A DNA stretch of 64,000 nucleotides from Cymbidium sinense (Eukaryota; Streptophyta; Magnoliopsida; Asparagales; Orchidaceae): assembly GCA_021442155.1 (NCBI GenBank), contig CM038220.1, positions 82,078,897 through 82,142,896 of the forward strand, read 5' to 3'. Made by a program: the position numbers and the translations under genes. The notes beneath the pieces are model-generated. The model was not told where the DNA came from. It saw only the letters and a program-made list of their open reading frames with translations, and did no database searches. Positions 12,561 through 24,889 of this stretch are shown here, piece by piece. Numbering within the stretch: the first letter of the stretch is position 1; each line of letters starts with the position of its first letter.

Positions 12561-13690
12561 CGGTGGTAGGCTTACCTTGATCAAGAGCACTCTAAATTCC
12601 ATGCCCATATATCTTCTTCAAACCATTGTGCCTACCAACTCTACCATAAAGAATTGAGCCGCCTCTTAAACAAATTTTTCTGGGGAACCAATACATCCTC
12701 TAAAAGAATGCACCGGTCATCTGGTCTAATAGTTGTGGTACTCTTGAAGAGGGAGGTCTGGGATGTAAATCCATCAAAGAAGTTATCCATGCCTTCTCCT
12801 ACAAACTTTGGTGGAACTTTAAGAGCAAAAATAGTCTTTGGGCGAATTTCATGACTTCTAAATATTGCCAGGGTAAACATCCTCTCATTTATCCTTTTAA
12901 ATTGGGCGATTCTCCTGTGTGGAGAAGACTTTGTTCTGTCAAATGGGATGCAGAATCCTTACTTTTTTGGGGCATAAACTCAGGCAATTCTTTTTTTTTG
13001 GCAAGACAACTGGAGTGGTTCGCTCCATTGATGACTTACTCTACACTCACTCCACATATTAGAGTTAATTCATTCGGCAAAACCACATGTGGAACACTAG
13101 TAAGATCGATTCTATTCCTTCCACTTTCTTAAACATGATTACTAGTATTCCTATCACTCCTAACAATCATGATCAGATTATCTTTAAGTTATCTCATAAT
13201 GGGGATTTCAATCTTAAAAATGTGTGGATTCACATTAAAGACAATCAAGATTCTTCTATTGTGTTCTCCAAAATTTGGAATAGCAATATCCCCTCTTCTT
13301 ACTCGTTTACATGTATCCTAAAAAACTTTATTCCTGTTGACTCTTTGTTGTGGGATAAAGTGTTTTATTTACTCTCTAAATGTCAATGTTGTTCCCATAT
13401 TGAGAATGTTAACCATGTTTTTGTTAATGGGACTATTGCCTCTAAAATTTGGATTTGGTATGACAATCTATTCAACACTATCAATTTTAATTGTTCTTTT
13501 ACTTTATATCAACTTCTTGAAGTTTACTTTGACAATGCAATTAAAGGTCATATTAAAATCATAATCGCCATTACTCTTATTTGGTTCATATGGATGGACC
13601 AAATGAAGAAACATAGTGGGATTCGTATGAATCACATGAGAATTATAACTAAAACAAAATTTGTGACTTATTTAAAGCCAATTTAATCCA
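12560..13690 (+). pseudogene. LINE ORF2, connection and zf-RVT-like region
   Basis: After the RT the reading continues in several frames: LSRLLNKFFWGTN (12655), HPLIYPFKLGDSPVWRRLC (12880) and HNGDFNLKNVWIHIKDNQ (13200). Near 13376-13440 lies SKCQCCSH followed by ENVNHVFVNG, the Cys/His cluster expected of the zf-RVT region found in plant LINEs. The 199-residue open stretch at 13087-13686 is the longest uninterrupted piece of ORF2. The exact function of this region is not established. Confidence 0.75.
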
Positions 13691-13799
13691 TCACAAGCAT
13701 TTTAAAGGTCAGAATCGTCAATAAACGGGCCTCAACCTTCACTGCCTTACTATTGAAATGATAGAATGGTTTTTTGGAAAACCTCTTGATCATAATTAA

Positions 13800-14159
13800 A
13801 ATTAATAATTATATCCTCTCTCATAATGGCTCTTGTGGAGGCATTTTTAGGGATTCTAAGGGTATTGTTCTATGTGCATTTGCTTATCCCCTTATTTCCA
13901 AAGACTTGTTTATACCGAGCTTATGGCTGTCCACAAAGCTCTAGAAATTTGTCTTCAAAATGACTGGCTCAATATTTGGATAGAGGTGGACACTCTTCTA
14001 CTGATTGACCTTTTGACTTCTACCAATATGAGCAACACTTGTTTGTACTACCTCCTCAAGCAAATTAGGGCTCTTCTCTCTCAACTGAATTTTACCATCA
14101 CTCATGTTTGGAAGGTAACGAGATGTGTCGATTACATTGCAAATGCGAGATTAGATTAA
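13800..14159 (+). pseudogene. LINE ORF2, C-terminal RNase H domain
   Basis: RNase H removes the RNA strand of RNA-DNA hybrids. The domain starts near 13820 with NGSCGGIFRDSKGIVLCAFA and continues in another frame from about 13900: YTELMAVHKALEICLQ (catalytic Glu), IWIEVDTLLLIDLL (catalytic Asp) and ITHVWKVTRCVDYIANARLD (His and last Asp). The first catalytic Asp, expected just before NGSCGG, is not visible. The frame change splits the domain. The stop after ARLD at 14157-14159 ends ORF2. Confidence 0.85.
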
Positions 14160-17100
14160 TATCATCCTCTTTAATCAATTTACATTACCCAAATATTGTG
14201 GTCTGGTTAACTTGGACAATTCTGGGCTTCCTTACCTCAGAATCTAACTCTCCTATTCGTCCCTCTTTTTTCTGGTTTTCTGTTCCCTTGTGTCCTAACT
14301 CTCCTCTCTTTGACATTTTTCTTTTACTTCTGGGAGTTATATTTTACTTCATTTTTGTGCATGATGAGGACATTTTTTTTTGCGATACTTATCATCCCGG
14401 TTTCTTTGGTGGAATCTGCTTTCTTCCTTTCTTCCTCCCCGCTATCGATTTCGGCTTTCTCACGTGATACTCGACCTTCTTACCCTTAATGGCTAACTTA
14501 TGTTGCAATAGTTGCTCTAATGGGAGTGACTCTCGATTGCCCGATTATTTGGGTTGGTTGTTGCTCGGTGGTGAATCATATCTATATTTTGTTTATATTA
14601 TAATCCTACATCTATTGGGTCTGTCTCCTTGGATTGGAGTGCTATTTCGTTAGTGTGGTACTATAGTCCGATGTTACGCACGCTTTAAGACTTTGGATGT
14701 TTGTGGATTTGGTTTATCCGATTATTTCGGGCTTCTATCTTAACCCGCTATAATATCCCTTTTAGTCGTTAGTATTGTGCAGATCACTATGTCTTATCAA
14801 CTGTTCTACTTGATCATAAACTATGGTTGGTATACTCTCAATGACTATTATTTTGGCAAGCCTATGGGGTATTTCTCCAAGGATTGTGGGCTAAATAGGG
14901 ATATTGTTGCTGCTGTTATGAATGTTCCTTATGTCGTAGTTTTTCTGAGGCTGATTTGGTTCCTGGAGGCTTCTATCAATCTTGTCTCCTCGGTTTAGTT
15001 TTCCGTGCGCAAAGAAGCTTGGATTTTCTCAATGGATCATTATCCTACATTTGCTGTGATTGTGGGTAATTTTGTATTCACTGATTTTTGGTTTTCTATT
15101 TTCCTTATCCAGCAAGATGCCAACATCTGGATTGTTGTTTGTCCTTGCTGTGGTCTTCTCTCCATTTGTTATGTTGTGAACATGCATTTTTTAAATATCC
15201 TTTTTTTGTTATGCTGGAAGGGCATCAATGGTTTATCTTATAAGCACAATGGGATTATTGGCAATCCTATTGGTTATTATTTTCACTATCCTTGGCAGTG
15301 TTGGATTATGGTGATTAAGCACCCTGTTACTGATCTGATTTCTCTGAATGTAATTTGCTTGGGGTGGGGTGCTATTCATTATCTATCCTTTCATTTACTT
15401 ATATATAATTTTGGGTGGCCTCTTGCCCAGCTGGTTGGTCTTAGCTATCCTGTTTATTGGCTACCGATTGGTCCTGTTGGTTTACCTTGTTCAAGATGTT
15501 GTTGCCGATTGCTTGGTGGACTTTGCTTTGAACCCCTTTTGGTCTCTTAGTTGCTTATCATGACTAATGTGATCTATCATATCTCTTGTTTCTTTCTTCC
15601 TCTCTCGATAAACCATCTTTCTATTTATATTGGATGGGAGGCATTATGACATGCTAGCCGGTTTTGTTGTTTTGATTATTTCATGTCCCGGAAATTTCTG
15701 CTTGGTTTATCGCCACCCTTGTTGGCTCCTTCTATGTTGGTGCAAGATTGGTCCATTGTTCAAAGAAACAATTATTGCTCGATGCTCGATGGTGATGGTT
15801 TTGGAGATCTCTCTGGTTATGCCTTCAAGATAACGCTTTTATGGCCTAATATCTACTATGATTGGGAGGTTTTATGGCCAATCTGTAGTCCTTCCCTGTC
15901 TCGAATGTTGCTATCTTCATTATTGCTGTCTTGGCTATTTTTTTCTTTGGTTATCCATTGTCCTACCTTTTTTGCATTCTATTTTACATTGTTGCATTAC
16001 TTGTTTTACTGTTGGGGTTGGTTTTAGTATGCCCATGCTATTTTTACGGGTCTGTTGCTCATCGAATGCTATAATTTGCATTACCTATCTCTATTCCTAT
16101 CTCGATCCAGTTTGGTTTGTGCGAGTCGTCTATTCCGAAAGAGTGGTGTTATGGGAAGTTCGCCTTTTGTTGTCTTGTTCTCTCGCTTATCTGTTGAGGA
16201 TTATCGAATTTTGACCCGGTATGTCGCCATGGGAGTCAGAGCTCTAAATGTCCTTACTTGTTGTTAGTTTGGTTGGTTGCACCCCTTTTTCCGTGCTGAG
16301 CTATGCTCCCTACCTTTACAATTGTCTTTCTCCAATTACTCATATGGACATAAAAAAGGGGGTTGTTTCCTGCCCTGAAAGTTTCAATTATATATCTTAT
16401 GATGGGAAGGTCTGAACTATAAGATCATTGACTTGATTAGCATGATCGCAGCAAGTTATCTCATTTGCTATTTTTTTTTTTTGGTGGTGGGTTTATATGC
16501 TGGTTTCACTTGGATATGAGGCTATAGCTAAGATGACTAATTCCCCTATGTTTATATACTCTCATGTCAGGATGACTATATTGCTGATATCTTTCTTGAA
16601 TGAGACAACTTACCATTTAGCTCTTTGTAATTCCCTCTCTATTTTAGATATGTTTAGAGCGAGTGTAATAAAGTTCATAAGACTATCAACCTGGGTGTTA
16701 CCTCCTCACAGTTTGTTGGCTATGATGGCTGGATGTTTTCACTCCCTTTTGGTATGGTAGTAGCTCATGTGATGTAACCCTTCTAATGAAGTTTGGATGC
16801 TCAATTTTGCATCCGCCCCAATTTGGTGTGATTGACGAGCCTTCTTTATCAACTTTCCTATTATCGCTCTCGCTTTTATTGTTTTCATTCATCTCTATTT
16901 GTATTATTTTACCGCTCTAATTTCCTCTCTAGTGTCACTTTGCGTGATTCTCCCTTGTTCTCTTGCGTTTGCTCCATATTACCAAGCTCTCTTACAACCA
17001 TCAGAGGATTGGCCTTAATCTTCCTTTCGATTATTATGTTAGCCATATTGTATCTTTTGATTGTTTTAATGTTTTCTCTTGCTTTTGGATGTACTTAGAT

Positions 17101-17230
17101 GGGGATTTACTCCTGGCTGTAGCTCTTTGAGTGGTAGATTCGGAGTTTATCCTCTTTAAGGATCTTGTAACCTTTTTTATGTGGCAATAAAATACACCCA
17201 TATAATGGGGTTTCCTTAAAAAAATAATAA
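14160..17230 (+). other. Very long LINE 3' UTR (about 3.07 kb)
   Basis: Between the ORF2 stop and the A-rich tail there is 3 kb of T/C-rich sequence. Several short reading frames occur but none shows a recognisable domain or agrees with its neighbours, so I treat it as untranslated. It makes up about a third of the element. Confidence 0.7.
17186..17230 (+). terminator. LINE polyadenylation signal and A-rich tail
   Basis: AATAAA at 17186-17191, then about 25 bp later a tail of A residues with ATAATAATAA, ending at the target-site duplication. Confidence 0.8.
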
Positions 17231-17246
17231 TAAGTGTTTGTTTGGA
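17231..17246. repeat. Target-site duplication, right copy (LINE)
   Basis: Exact repeat of 8548-8563. LTR copy 1 resumes at 17247. Confidence 0.95.
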
Positions 17247-20177
17247 GTTCATTAGGATTTAGAAGATCACATTATTTTCGTAAGAGTCATAGATGTCAAT
17301 TGAAGTGATTTAAGCCATTTTTGAAGATTTTTCTAAATTTTTGAATTTTTATTTGATTTATTTTATTAAAATGGACAATCTAAACTTCAAAATTTAATTT
17401 CACCCTATCTAGAAGTCCTTTTCACTTGAAATTTCTATTGTAGCTGTGTTTTAACTTTTTGGGAATTTTTACATTATTGGATTGCTCTTAGAAAGGAAAA
17501 TCCAACGAATCTTTATTTGCAATGTTTGGTTAAGTATTTTATTTTGTATCATTTTTTGAAGTGTTAGGTAATTTAAATTAATTTTTTAAATAAAAAACGT
17601 GACCGATGCCGACCATCGGAAAGACCAAATAACTGCGGAGAGACCCATGATTTGCTCTAGACTGTCCAATCAGAGATCAGACGGTCCAGATGAGAGCATG
17701 TGATTCTAGAGGCTAGGATGTGCGATCTGAGCCATCCGATTGAGTGAACTGCATGATCAAACGGTACAGATCTCATCATGCGGTCCGAAGGCCCAGATCG
17801 TGTGACCCGAGCCATCCGATCCCGTGAACCACTTGATCGGATGGTGGCTATAGCCCGTCAGATGGTGAGCAGTAAAAGTAAGCTTTTAATGGGATAAATA
17901 GGGTTTTCTAAGTGAAAACTTGTCCAAATGGACTCATTTTTGCTTCGATTAGCACCTAAAAAAAATTTAAATTTTTATTGAGATGATTAAAAGTAAAAAT
18001 GCAAAATTATCTAGGGGAAATTCCAAAAATTGTAAGAAAATTAATAAAAAATGTGAGAAATCCTAAGGCTAGCTAAAGTTTGGCAAAATTTACCTCGCCA
18101 GGGATGGTTTTCAGTAGCGGTGAAGATCCAAACGAACTCCTAGGTGTGTGAGGAATCTTTGGAATGATCTTTAACCCTTGCCTCCCTTTGGAACATCATA
18201 TTGTATGAGATTTACCATTTCTTCATCGAAAAAATAAATATTTGTGTTTTTAAGCTCAAAAATGGCTCAAAGAGGTGAGGGATGGGTTCCTTTTTTTCTT
18301 TAGGGAGCTTTAGGGGGCTGAATGGTGGCGGGAGTAAGAGATCTAAAGCCTTATTTCCCCCTCTTTTTATAATGGCCGAAAATCCATTCTTCTTTGAACT
18401 TTTTGGCTCCAAATTTTTTGTCATCTTGCTTGGGTGGTTAGGATGGAAGACAGATTGATTGAGGACTTTGGATTTTTCTCTAAATTCCTCTCTTGTTGCC
18501 ATATGATCATCTCTATTCAATGCAAATGTTGGGGAGAATTTAAGTGCATGTGATGGGGGATAATTAAATGAGGCTGGATGGAATCTTATATGGGGGAAGA
18601 TCCATGAGGGATTTAAATGGGATGGGTTGATTTTTAGCTGATTTCAAATGGGTTTGGGTTGGGTTTCATCAGCCCCAATGGGTCATGGCTTGGTTTTAAG
18701 GGATTTGTCTTAATTTGGGTCATATGGGTCATATTGGGTCAAGTTGATCAATTTGACCAAAATTGGCCAAATTAGCTTGGGTTATGGGTTGATTCATGTT
18801 CAATTAGCTAATTGAAGATGAATGTGGTATTTGGTTTGAATTAATTTGGATTTAATTTGGATTTAGGCCAATTTGACCCTTTAGGCCAATTTGGGCTAGG
18901 TGGTGCCAAGTTGACCAATTGGGTTCGATTGATCAAATTGGGTTTAATTATGACTTTGATCAAGTTCAATAATCAATTTGGAATGCACTTGAGCCATTGG
19001 TTATAATTAATTTGGGTTAGATCATGATTTGACCAGATTTGGTCCTTTAAGCCAAATTAGGTCAATTTGGATCAAATGGCCAATTGGGCTTAGTTTGGCT
19101 TAATTGGTGGTCAAGTCATATTTAAATATTGATTTTGGGTTGATTCAAATCATTGGTTTCAATCAATTTGGTGTATGATGAGTTTTGGCTAGTTTGATTT
19201 ATTTAAGCTAAGGATTGACTTGGTCAAATGACTAATTTGACTTGGTTTGACCCAATTGATTACAATTGATCATTCTAGGGTGATCAACAATCATGGTGGA
19301 AGGTTTTGGTGAGCTTGGTTTAATCCAATTTGGGTTGGATTGGAAGTTGGCTCAAGTTGACCTAAGTGAGTCTATTGGTTTAGTTTTGGTTTGATTCGAG
19401 TTTAGTTGAACTTATATATGAGCCCAAGATTGAAATATAAATTCAACGGCTGTCAATTTGGAGTCTAAGGGATTTTAGCTCATTCAAAATTTCCAAGTCA
19501 AAAGGGCTAAGTTGGGTTTGACTTGGGTTGGTTTTGATTTGATTTGATGATTGTAGGTTTCATTTATATTGGGTAGCTAATTGAATGAATGATTGACTCA
19601 AGAGAAAATTCATTGGTTTTGACTTGATCTTGATAGAATTTGGCTAAGTCCAAAGAATTGGATTAAAGGGTTTGGATTGAGTTTGGATTTGATTTTTGAT
19701 ATAGTTATGGTTATTTGAATGTGGATTTTATTTATATTTGTGAATATAAATGTGGGAATAATTGATTTATAAAGAAATCAATTGAGTTTGATTTGATCTA
19801 AGGTCATTTTGGCTAAGCTTATGAATGTGGTTCATATGGCTTAGGAAGGGTCTTAGGATTATGATTTTGATTTTGGGTTGAAGTCAAATTTTGAAATTAG
19901 ATTTGGAATTTAAATTTTAATTTGAGATTTGGTTTGAGAATTGAATCTGGGCTGATTTGAGAAAGCATATCTAGATTAGGTTTAGGCAATGGGATAGGTA
20001 ATTTTCTTAAGCCTTAAGGTATAGCCTAATCTTATGATTAACACTTCTAAGTCTAAGAAAGTTAAGTGTTCACCTAATCACTAGAACTGTCTTTTGACTA
20101 AGGAGTTCTTAGTGTTTAGAAGAGTCCTAAGTTTAAGAAGAGGAGGTTAAGAGCTCACTCTAAAATTAAGGTCAACA
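17247..20177 (-). repeat. LTR copy 1, second part (3' LTR of element 1)
   Basis: Continues the LTR split by the LINE and ends GGTCAACA at 20170-20177. The TTGACC/GGTCAA-rich block (18640-19550) and the last 600 bp match copies 2 and 3 well. 17247-18600 looks different, including a 290-bp GC-richer stretch (17590-17880) with repeated GATCxGACGGTCCAGAT-like phrases. The two parts of copy 1 sum to about 7.65 kb. No gene seen. Confidence 0.8.
18364..18371 (-). promoter_or_regulatory. TATA box candidate in LTR copy 1
   Basis: On the minus strand CCATTATAAAAAGAGGGGG contains TATAAAAA. It lies about 1.8 kb downstream of the LTR start, after the TTGACC-rich block. Copies 2-4 have only weaker AT-rich equivalents at the same place, so support is limited. 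Confidence 0.3.
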
Positions 20178-20191
20178 AAAGGACCCCCAAT
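20178..20191 (-). other. Polypurine tract candidate of element 1
   Basis: Read on the minus strand this is ATTGGGGGTCCTTT, immediately before the LTR start TGTTGACC. A G-rich tract right before the 3' LTR is where plus-strand DNA synthesis starts in LTR elements. Element 2 has the equivalent at 47462-47475. Confidence 0.65.
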
Positions 20192-23010
20192 AGGTGTGAT
20201 GTAACTGACAAGACACATTACACATATCTACGTTGATCAGAATGATCAACAACATCCAGAAGATTGCAGCAAACAATGAAAGTGATCTATACCTAGACCC
20301 TAAAGGTAGATTTATAAGTCCAAAGGGGTCTACCCACAAGGTAGACTATCTAAGGGGGTTTCTATTCGGTGCAATGATTGTACTAGGAAGATGGCATACA
20401 GAACTTATATCTTCCAAAGTAGGGATCAGTTGGGGTGATATGTTGATGGTGTAACAAATCGACTACACGCTACTTGAGTGAGTGTCATTGGGGTCTTACC
20501 TCAACTCAAGAGTAGTCCTGATGATTAATTTGATTTATATTGATTTGATTTAAATTGATTTAATTTAATTTGGTGTGTTATGTTGTGGACCCTATTAGAG
20601 TGCGATGGACCCACTGAGAAGGAGCTACGTCGGCCTTGACCTGACTTAGATTTACAAGTCCAAAGGGGTAGTCTACCAGCCACAATGTAGGATTATCTGG
20701 CCTAAGGGTTGCATTTTAGTGCAACGTACTAAAAAAGAAAGCATATAACTTACATCTTCCAAAGTAGGGATAAGTCATTGGGGTAATGTATGGCAAATGA
20801 TCAATCTGACCTAGGGTGACTACTAAGTGAGCATCGTTGGGGGTCTTACCTTAACTCAAGAGTAGTCCTAATGATTAATTTGATTTATATTGATTTGATT
20901 TAATTTAATTTGGTCTGTTATGTTGTGGACCTTATTGGCGTGCGATGGACTCACAGAGAATGGGCTATGTCGGCTCAATTGCCTGATTTACAAAAAGGAT
21001 AGTCTACCACAAAGTAGGACTATCCATCCTATGGGTTGTCTTTCGGGATGAGCTATGAAGAAAGCATAACTTACATCTTCCAAAGTAGGGATCAACATTT
21101 GGGTGATCTAGGCACAACACCAATCGACCTACACTATTTGAGTGAATGTGTGGACTCATATCAACTCAAGAATAGTTAAAATTAATTTATTTTAGATGAA
21201 CACTGTGTGATGGATCCACTAAGAAGGAGCTAATATCATCCTAGACCTATCTTAGGTTTACAAATGGATAGTCTAGTAGAACTAACCAACCTAAGGGGTG
21301 CCTTTCAGTCTGCAATAGTCAAGTTAGGTAGAAAGCGCGGGGACTCTCATCCTCCAAAATAAGGAACCACTGGGGTGATCAGTCACTTGTGCAACAAATC
21401 GGGCCCGACCTAGGGCTACCATCAGTTTGGAATGATCGTGGAAAGAATGCGTAATAGAGTTATATCTTTCAAAGCAAAGACGACTACCGAGGTAACTCGT
21501 TCATGGCAAAATAAGTTGAACCCAACCTAAGTGCACTGAGAGTGTCAATTAGGGACTTATCTCAACTCAAAGTAGTCAGACAATTCCTATATGGAGTTTT
21601 ATTGACACTACCCTAAAGATACGATGCCTGCTTGGGAAAGGGGCCATTGGGGGCTTGAATTCTTAATCCACAGGCAAATTAATTTTGTTTATTTATTTAA
21701 TTTATTTTAACGTAGACCCTGTTGTTTTGTGAGGGATCAAACTGAGAAGGAGCTTATATCAGCCTAGATCTATCTCAGATTTACTGAACCAAGGCAGAAT
21801 CTGTGCATCCGCTGAACAAATTCTCCAACCATAGGGGTGGCTACTAGGAAAGAGGGGTTGTCCAATCCAAAAGTAACCCATGTAGTGCCTAAATGGGGTT
21901 ACAAAGGACATGATCTAAATAGAATTCCCACAGGGGATGGGGCCACTAAAGGCTTAATCCAACACATTGTAGAAGATGACATGGTAAGTCATATATCAAA
22001 TAGGTATTTAGTGGCCAACTCATGGAGAAAGCACGAGGACTCACATCTGCCAAGAGTGGTGTGTCCACCAGGTGAGTCGTTGTTAGCATAGTGAACATCA
22101 ACCAACCTAAGGTGTTCATTAATTTGCGATAATTAGCCTAGGAAGAAAGCTTGGGGACTCACATCCTTCTAAAGCAGAACTAATTGCTGGGATAGTCTAT
22201 CTTCAGCTTGACAGGTGTCATCTGACCTAGGGAGACTACTGAGTGAATGCCCTAATGAACTTACATCGACTCAAATGTAGTCAAGAGGAAAGGAGTCTCT
22301 AGGAGACTTACCTTAAACCTCAAATATACTCAACCTAGTTAGCATGGGCTAGTTCAAAGAAGAGGACTCACATCTCCTTAAGCAAAGTCAACATGAGGTA
22401 GTTCACTAGCTGGGAAGTGAAATCTACCGTACTAAAAATGTGCTTATTGGTTTGCAATGGTCAAGTTAGGAAGAAAGCACGAGGACTCACATCCTCCAAC
22501 AAGTGACCACTGGGGTGACATACTAGCGAGGTAGCATATAGACCTGACCTAGAGTAGCTAATGGGTGAGTGTCACAAGGGGCTTGCTCCCACATCAAAGT
22601 AGCTTGAGACAAAAGATATATGTTTATTTATGTTGTGAAAGGGGGAATAGGATGCTACTTGGGTTGTCATATACCTATCCTAAACACATCGAAGAATTGA
22701 TGAAATGGTGTTATAGGGGAAATTGTGAGTCCACCAAGAAAGGATGTCGCTCGGATTCTCTTACACCAAACTTAGTTGTTCTAATCGAAATAGGATACCT
22801 CTTGGGTTCTCTTACACCTATCTTAATAGCATGGGAGGATCATTTTGTAGTTTGTGTTTGTGTTGTGGAGGTGTAGGATGCCTCTTGGGTTCTCATACAC
22901 CTATCCTAAATACATCATGGTAGATTCACAAGCAAAAGATATTTCTAACATAGAAGAGATAAAATTTGATATGAAAAAAAGTTGTATTGATAACTATTTT
23001 CAAACAAGAT
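20192..23010 (-). repeat. Element 1 region between pol and 3' LTR, degenerate tandem repeats
   Basis: About 2.8 kb made of recurring phrases. TGCGATGGA(C/T)CCACTGAGAA and its variants occur near 20601, 20941, 21206 and 21730. A second phrase, GAAGAAAGC...CTTACATCTTCCAAAG...GGGGTGATC, recurs between them. A separate phrase, AGGATGC..CTTGGGTTCTC, occurs near 22649, 22741, 22792 and 22875. No protein is recognised on either strand. Tandem repeats in this position are known for Tat/Ogre-lineage elements. Confidence 0.7.
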
Positions 23011-24150
23011 TTATGGATAGTATTTCTTTAAGTATAGCCCATTGATTGGAAGCATCGAGCGGTTTCCTTTATAATTTATGAGTTGATAAGATCCTCGTTG
23101 GTAGGCCTTCTCTATGGCAAAAGGGCCTTCCCAAGTGGGTTTAAACTTGTCTTCTATCTTTTGACAGGCAATAATTAGTCTCCTTAGAACAAAAATAAGC
23201 TCTCCTACTTGAAAAGCTCTAGGACGGACCAACATGTTATGAGTTTGAATCATCTTGGCTTTGTATAACTCGATGTTCTAGCATGCCCGTAGGCGTCTCT
23301 CCTCCAAACCTTCAAGCTCTTCCAACCACAACTTGGCGTTCTGCTCCATTGTGAGTTTACTACACATGGCTATCCTTAGTGATGGGAGTTAGACTTCTAA
23401 TGCTAGAACAACTTCAAACCCATACACTAAAGAGAAAGGGATAGATTGAGTTGGAGTTCTGTACGTGGTATGGTACGCCCACAAGGCTTCAACCAACTAT
23501 TCATGCCATCATTGTTTGTTGTCGTCTAGTGTCTTCTTTAATATTTGGATGGGAGTTTTGTTGAAGGCTTCTACTAAGCCATTTGCCCTTGGATAGTAGA
23601 TGGTAAAGTATCTTCAATCTATGCTATGTCTTTGAGTAAAGCTATTGATTTTAGTGGTCATGAATGTAGTACCATTATCGGATATAATTCATCAAGGCAC
23701 GCCGAACCTACATACGATATGGTTCCTAAAAATCTAGAGTACATGTTGAGCTATGACCTCTCTAAGTGGGATTGCCTTTGCCCACTTGGAAAGTAGTCAG
23801 TAGCAACTAGAATGAATTGATGACCTTTGGAAGAAAGAGGATCGATCGGACCCATAATGTCAGTACCCCAACACTCAAATGGCCATGAGGCTAATGTAGG
23901 ATGTAGAATGTTGGGTGGTTGATGTTAGTACCACATCATGTACCTAACATTAGTGGCATCTCGTAGCTACATCCATGTAGTCTTTGATCATCGAAGGCTA
24001 GTAGTATCCTAGTCTCTTAATCTTAGTTTTCATCTCATAGCTCCACATAAACCTGAGTGTACCTCAGTCATAATCTTACGAGCTTCATATTTTTCTAGAC
24101 AACGTAACCATATATGATCGAAGGACCATCAGTACAAGGTGCCATCCACG
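23011..24150 (-). pseudogene. Element 1 pol: integrase, broken
   Basis: Integrase inserts the DNA copy into the genome. On the minus strand, from high to low coordinates: a degraded zinc-binding region (FDHIWLRCLEKYEARKIMTE near 24075-24135); the core with FECWGTDIMGPIDPLSSKG and FILVATDYF (near 23810-23930), including the first catalytic Asp; SDNGTTF with the second Asp near 23675; and a C-terminal domain (23014-23253) with KFKPTWEGPFAIEKAY, the GPF-type motif. The polyprotein ends in YLKKYYP and a stop at 23011. Stops and frameshifts lie between the parts, including two stops just before the SDNG motif. Confidence 0.88.
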
Positions 24151-24369
24151 AGAGCATAGGAAAGGGTTCTCTACTTCACCTAGCGTGCTAGTGATTTCTC
24201 TTGAGGTAGTTTGCTATTATGGAGATAATCCATGAATGGTTTCCCCCAGTCTGACTCCTCATCCTTTTTGGCAATGACAACCTCCCCTTCAAGAGAGAAT
24301 CTCTCGATCAATTCAGCATCAATAAAGGATAAGACTTGTCTATTTTGGAACCTTATTAGAATGGACTCA

Positions 24370-24880
24370 TGTTCTGGACATGCCAACTTTTGGCAAGCAA
24401 GCGCTCGCTACTACATTCTCTCCTTGAGGAATCTTGTAGATGATAACATCTGGGATTTGGGCCAACAATTCTATGGTATACTTGTGATAACGATGGAGCT
24501 TAGGCTTTAGAACCTCGTAAGACCCAGCGATTTGGTTGATGACTAATTGAGAATCTCCAAAGATGTTGATACTCCACATTCATAGTGTAATGACTAACTC
24601 TAAACTGATAATCTAAGCCTCATATTTAGCTTTGTTGTTGGTACATGGATTGGACAGATGATATGAGAATCTCATCACATCGTGGTCTGGAGTTAAGAGA
24701 ACTATTCCTACCCTTGTCTTCTCTGGGATAGTAAATTGTGGTTCTTCTCCTCTTTGAGTGGAAGCTACAACATCAAAGTACATCTCCCAATGATGAGCAC
24801 TAGTACCCCCTAAGTTCATGATTTGTTCATCAGGGAGATCATTATTAAGTAGAGAATCAATAGGGAGTGGATGCACTGCT
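24370..24880 (-). pseudogene. Element 1 pol: second (archaeal-like) RNase H
   Basis: Between the first RNase H and integrase lies a second RNase H module: WEMYFDVVAST (first Asp), GIVLLTPDHDVMRFSYHLSN, TNNKAKYEA (Glu), then after a frame break FGDSQLVINQIAGSYEVL (Asp) and IYKIPQGENVV. The last acidic position, usually in a DALA-type motif, reads ASAC and is lost. An extra RNase H here is the hallmark of the Tat/Ogre lineage of plant Ty3/gypsy elements. Confidence 0.85.
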
Positions 24881-24889
24881 AAGAAATCC

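Larger units (their letters stand above)
8564..17231 (+). mobile_element. L1-type LINE with RNase H domain, full-length but inactivated
   Basis: An 8.67-kb non-LTR retrotransposon flanked by a 15-16 bp direct repeat and ending in AAAAAAATAATAATAA. Parts in order: 5' UTR (8564-8755), ORF1 with a DUF4283-like domain and zinc knuckle (8756-10272), ORF2 with endonuclease, reverse transcriptase, zf-RVT-like region and RNase H (10269-14159), and an unusually long 3' UTR (14160-17230). It sits inside an LTR of the Tat-type family, so it is younger than that LTR. Every domain carries frameshifts or stops, so it cannot move by itself. Plant L1 elements with an added archaeal-like RNase H are a known group; membership is inferred from domain order. 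Confidence 0.93.

Noticed and set aside
14108..17098. A run of + strand frames in the LINE 3' UTR rich in Leu, Phe and Ser, resembling membrane proteins
   Set aside because: T-rich DNA produces hydrophobic frames by itself. The frames overlap, change phase and contain no domain.
18212..18520. 102-codon minus-strand frame in LTR copy 1
   Set aside because: No domain, not present in copies 2-4, and it overlaps the TATA-like candidate.
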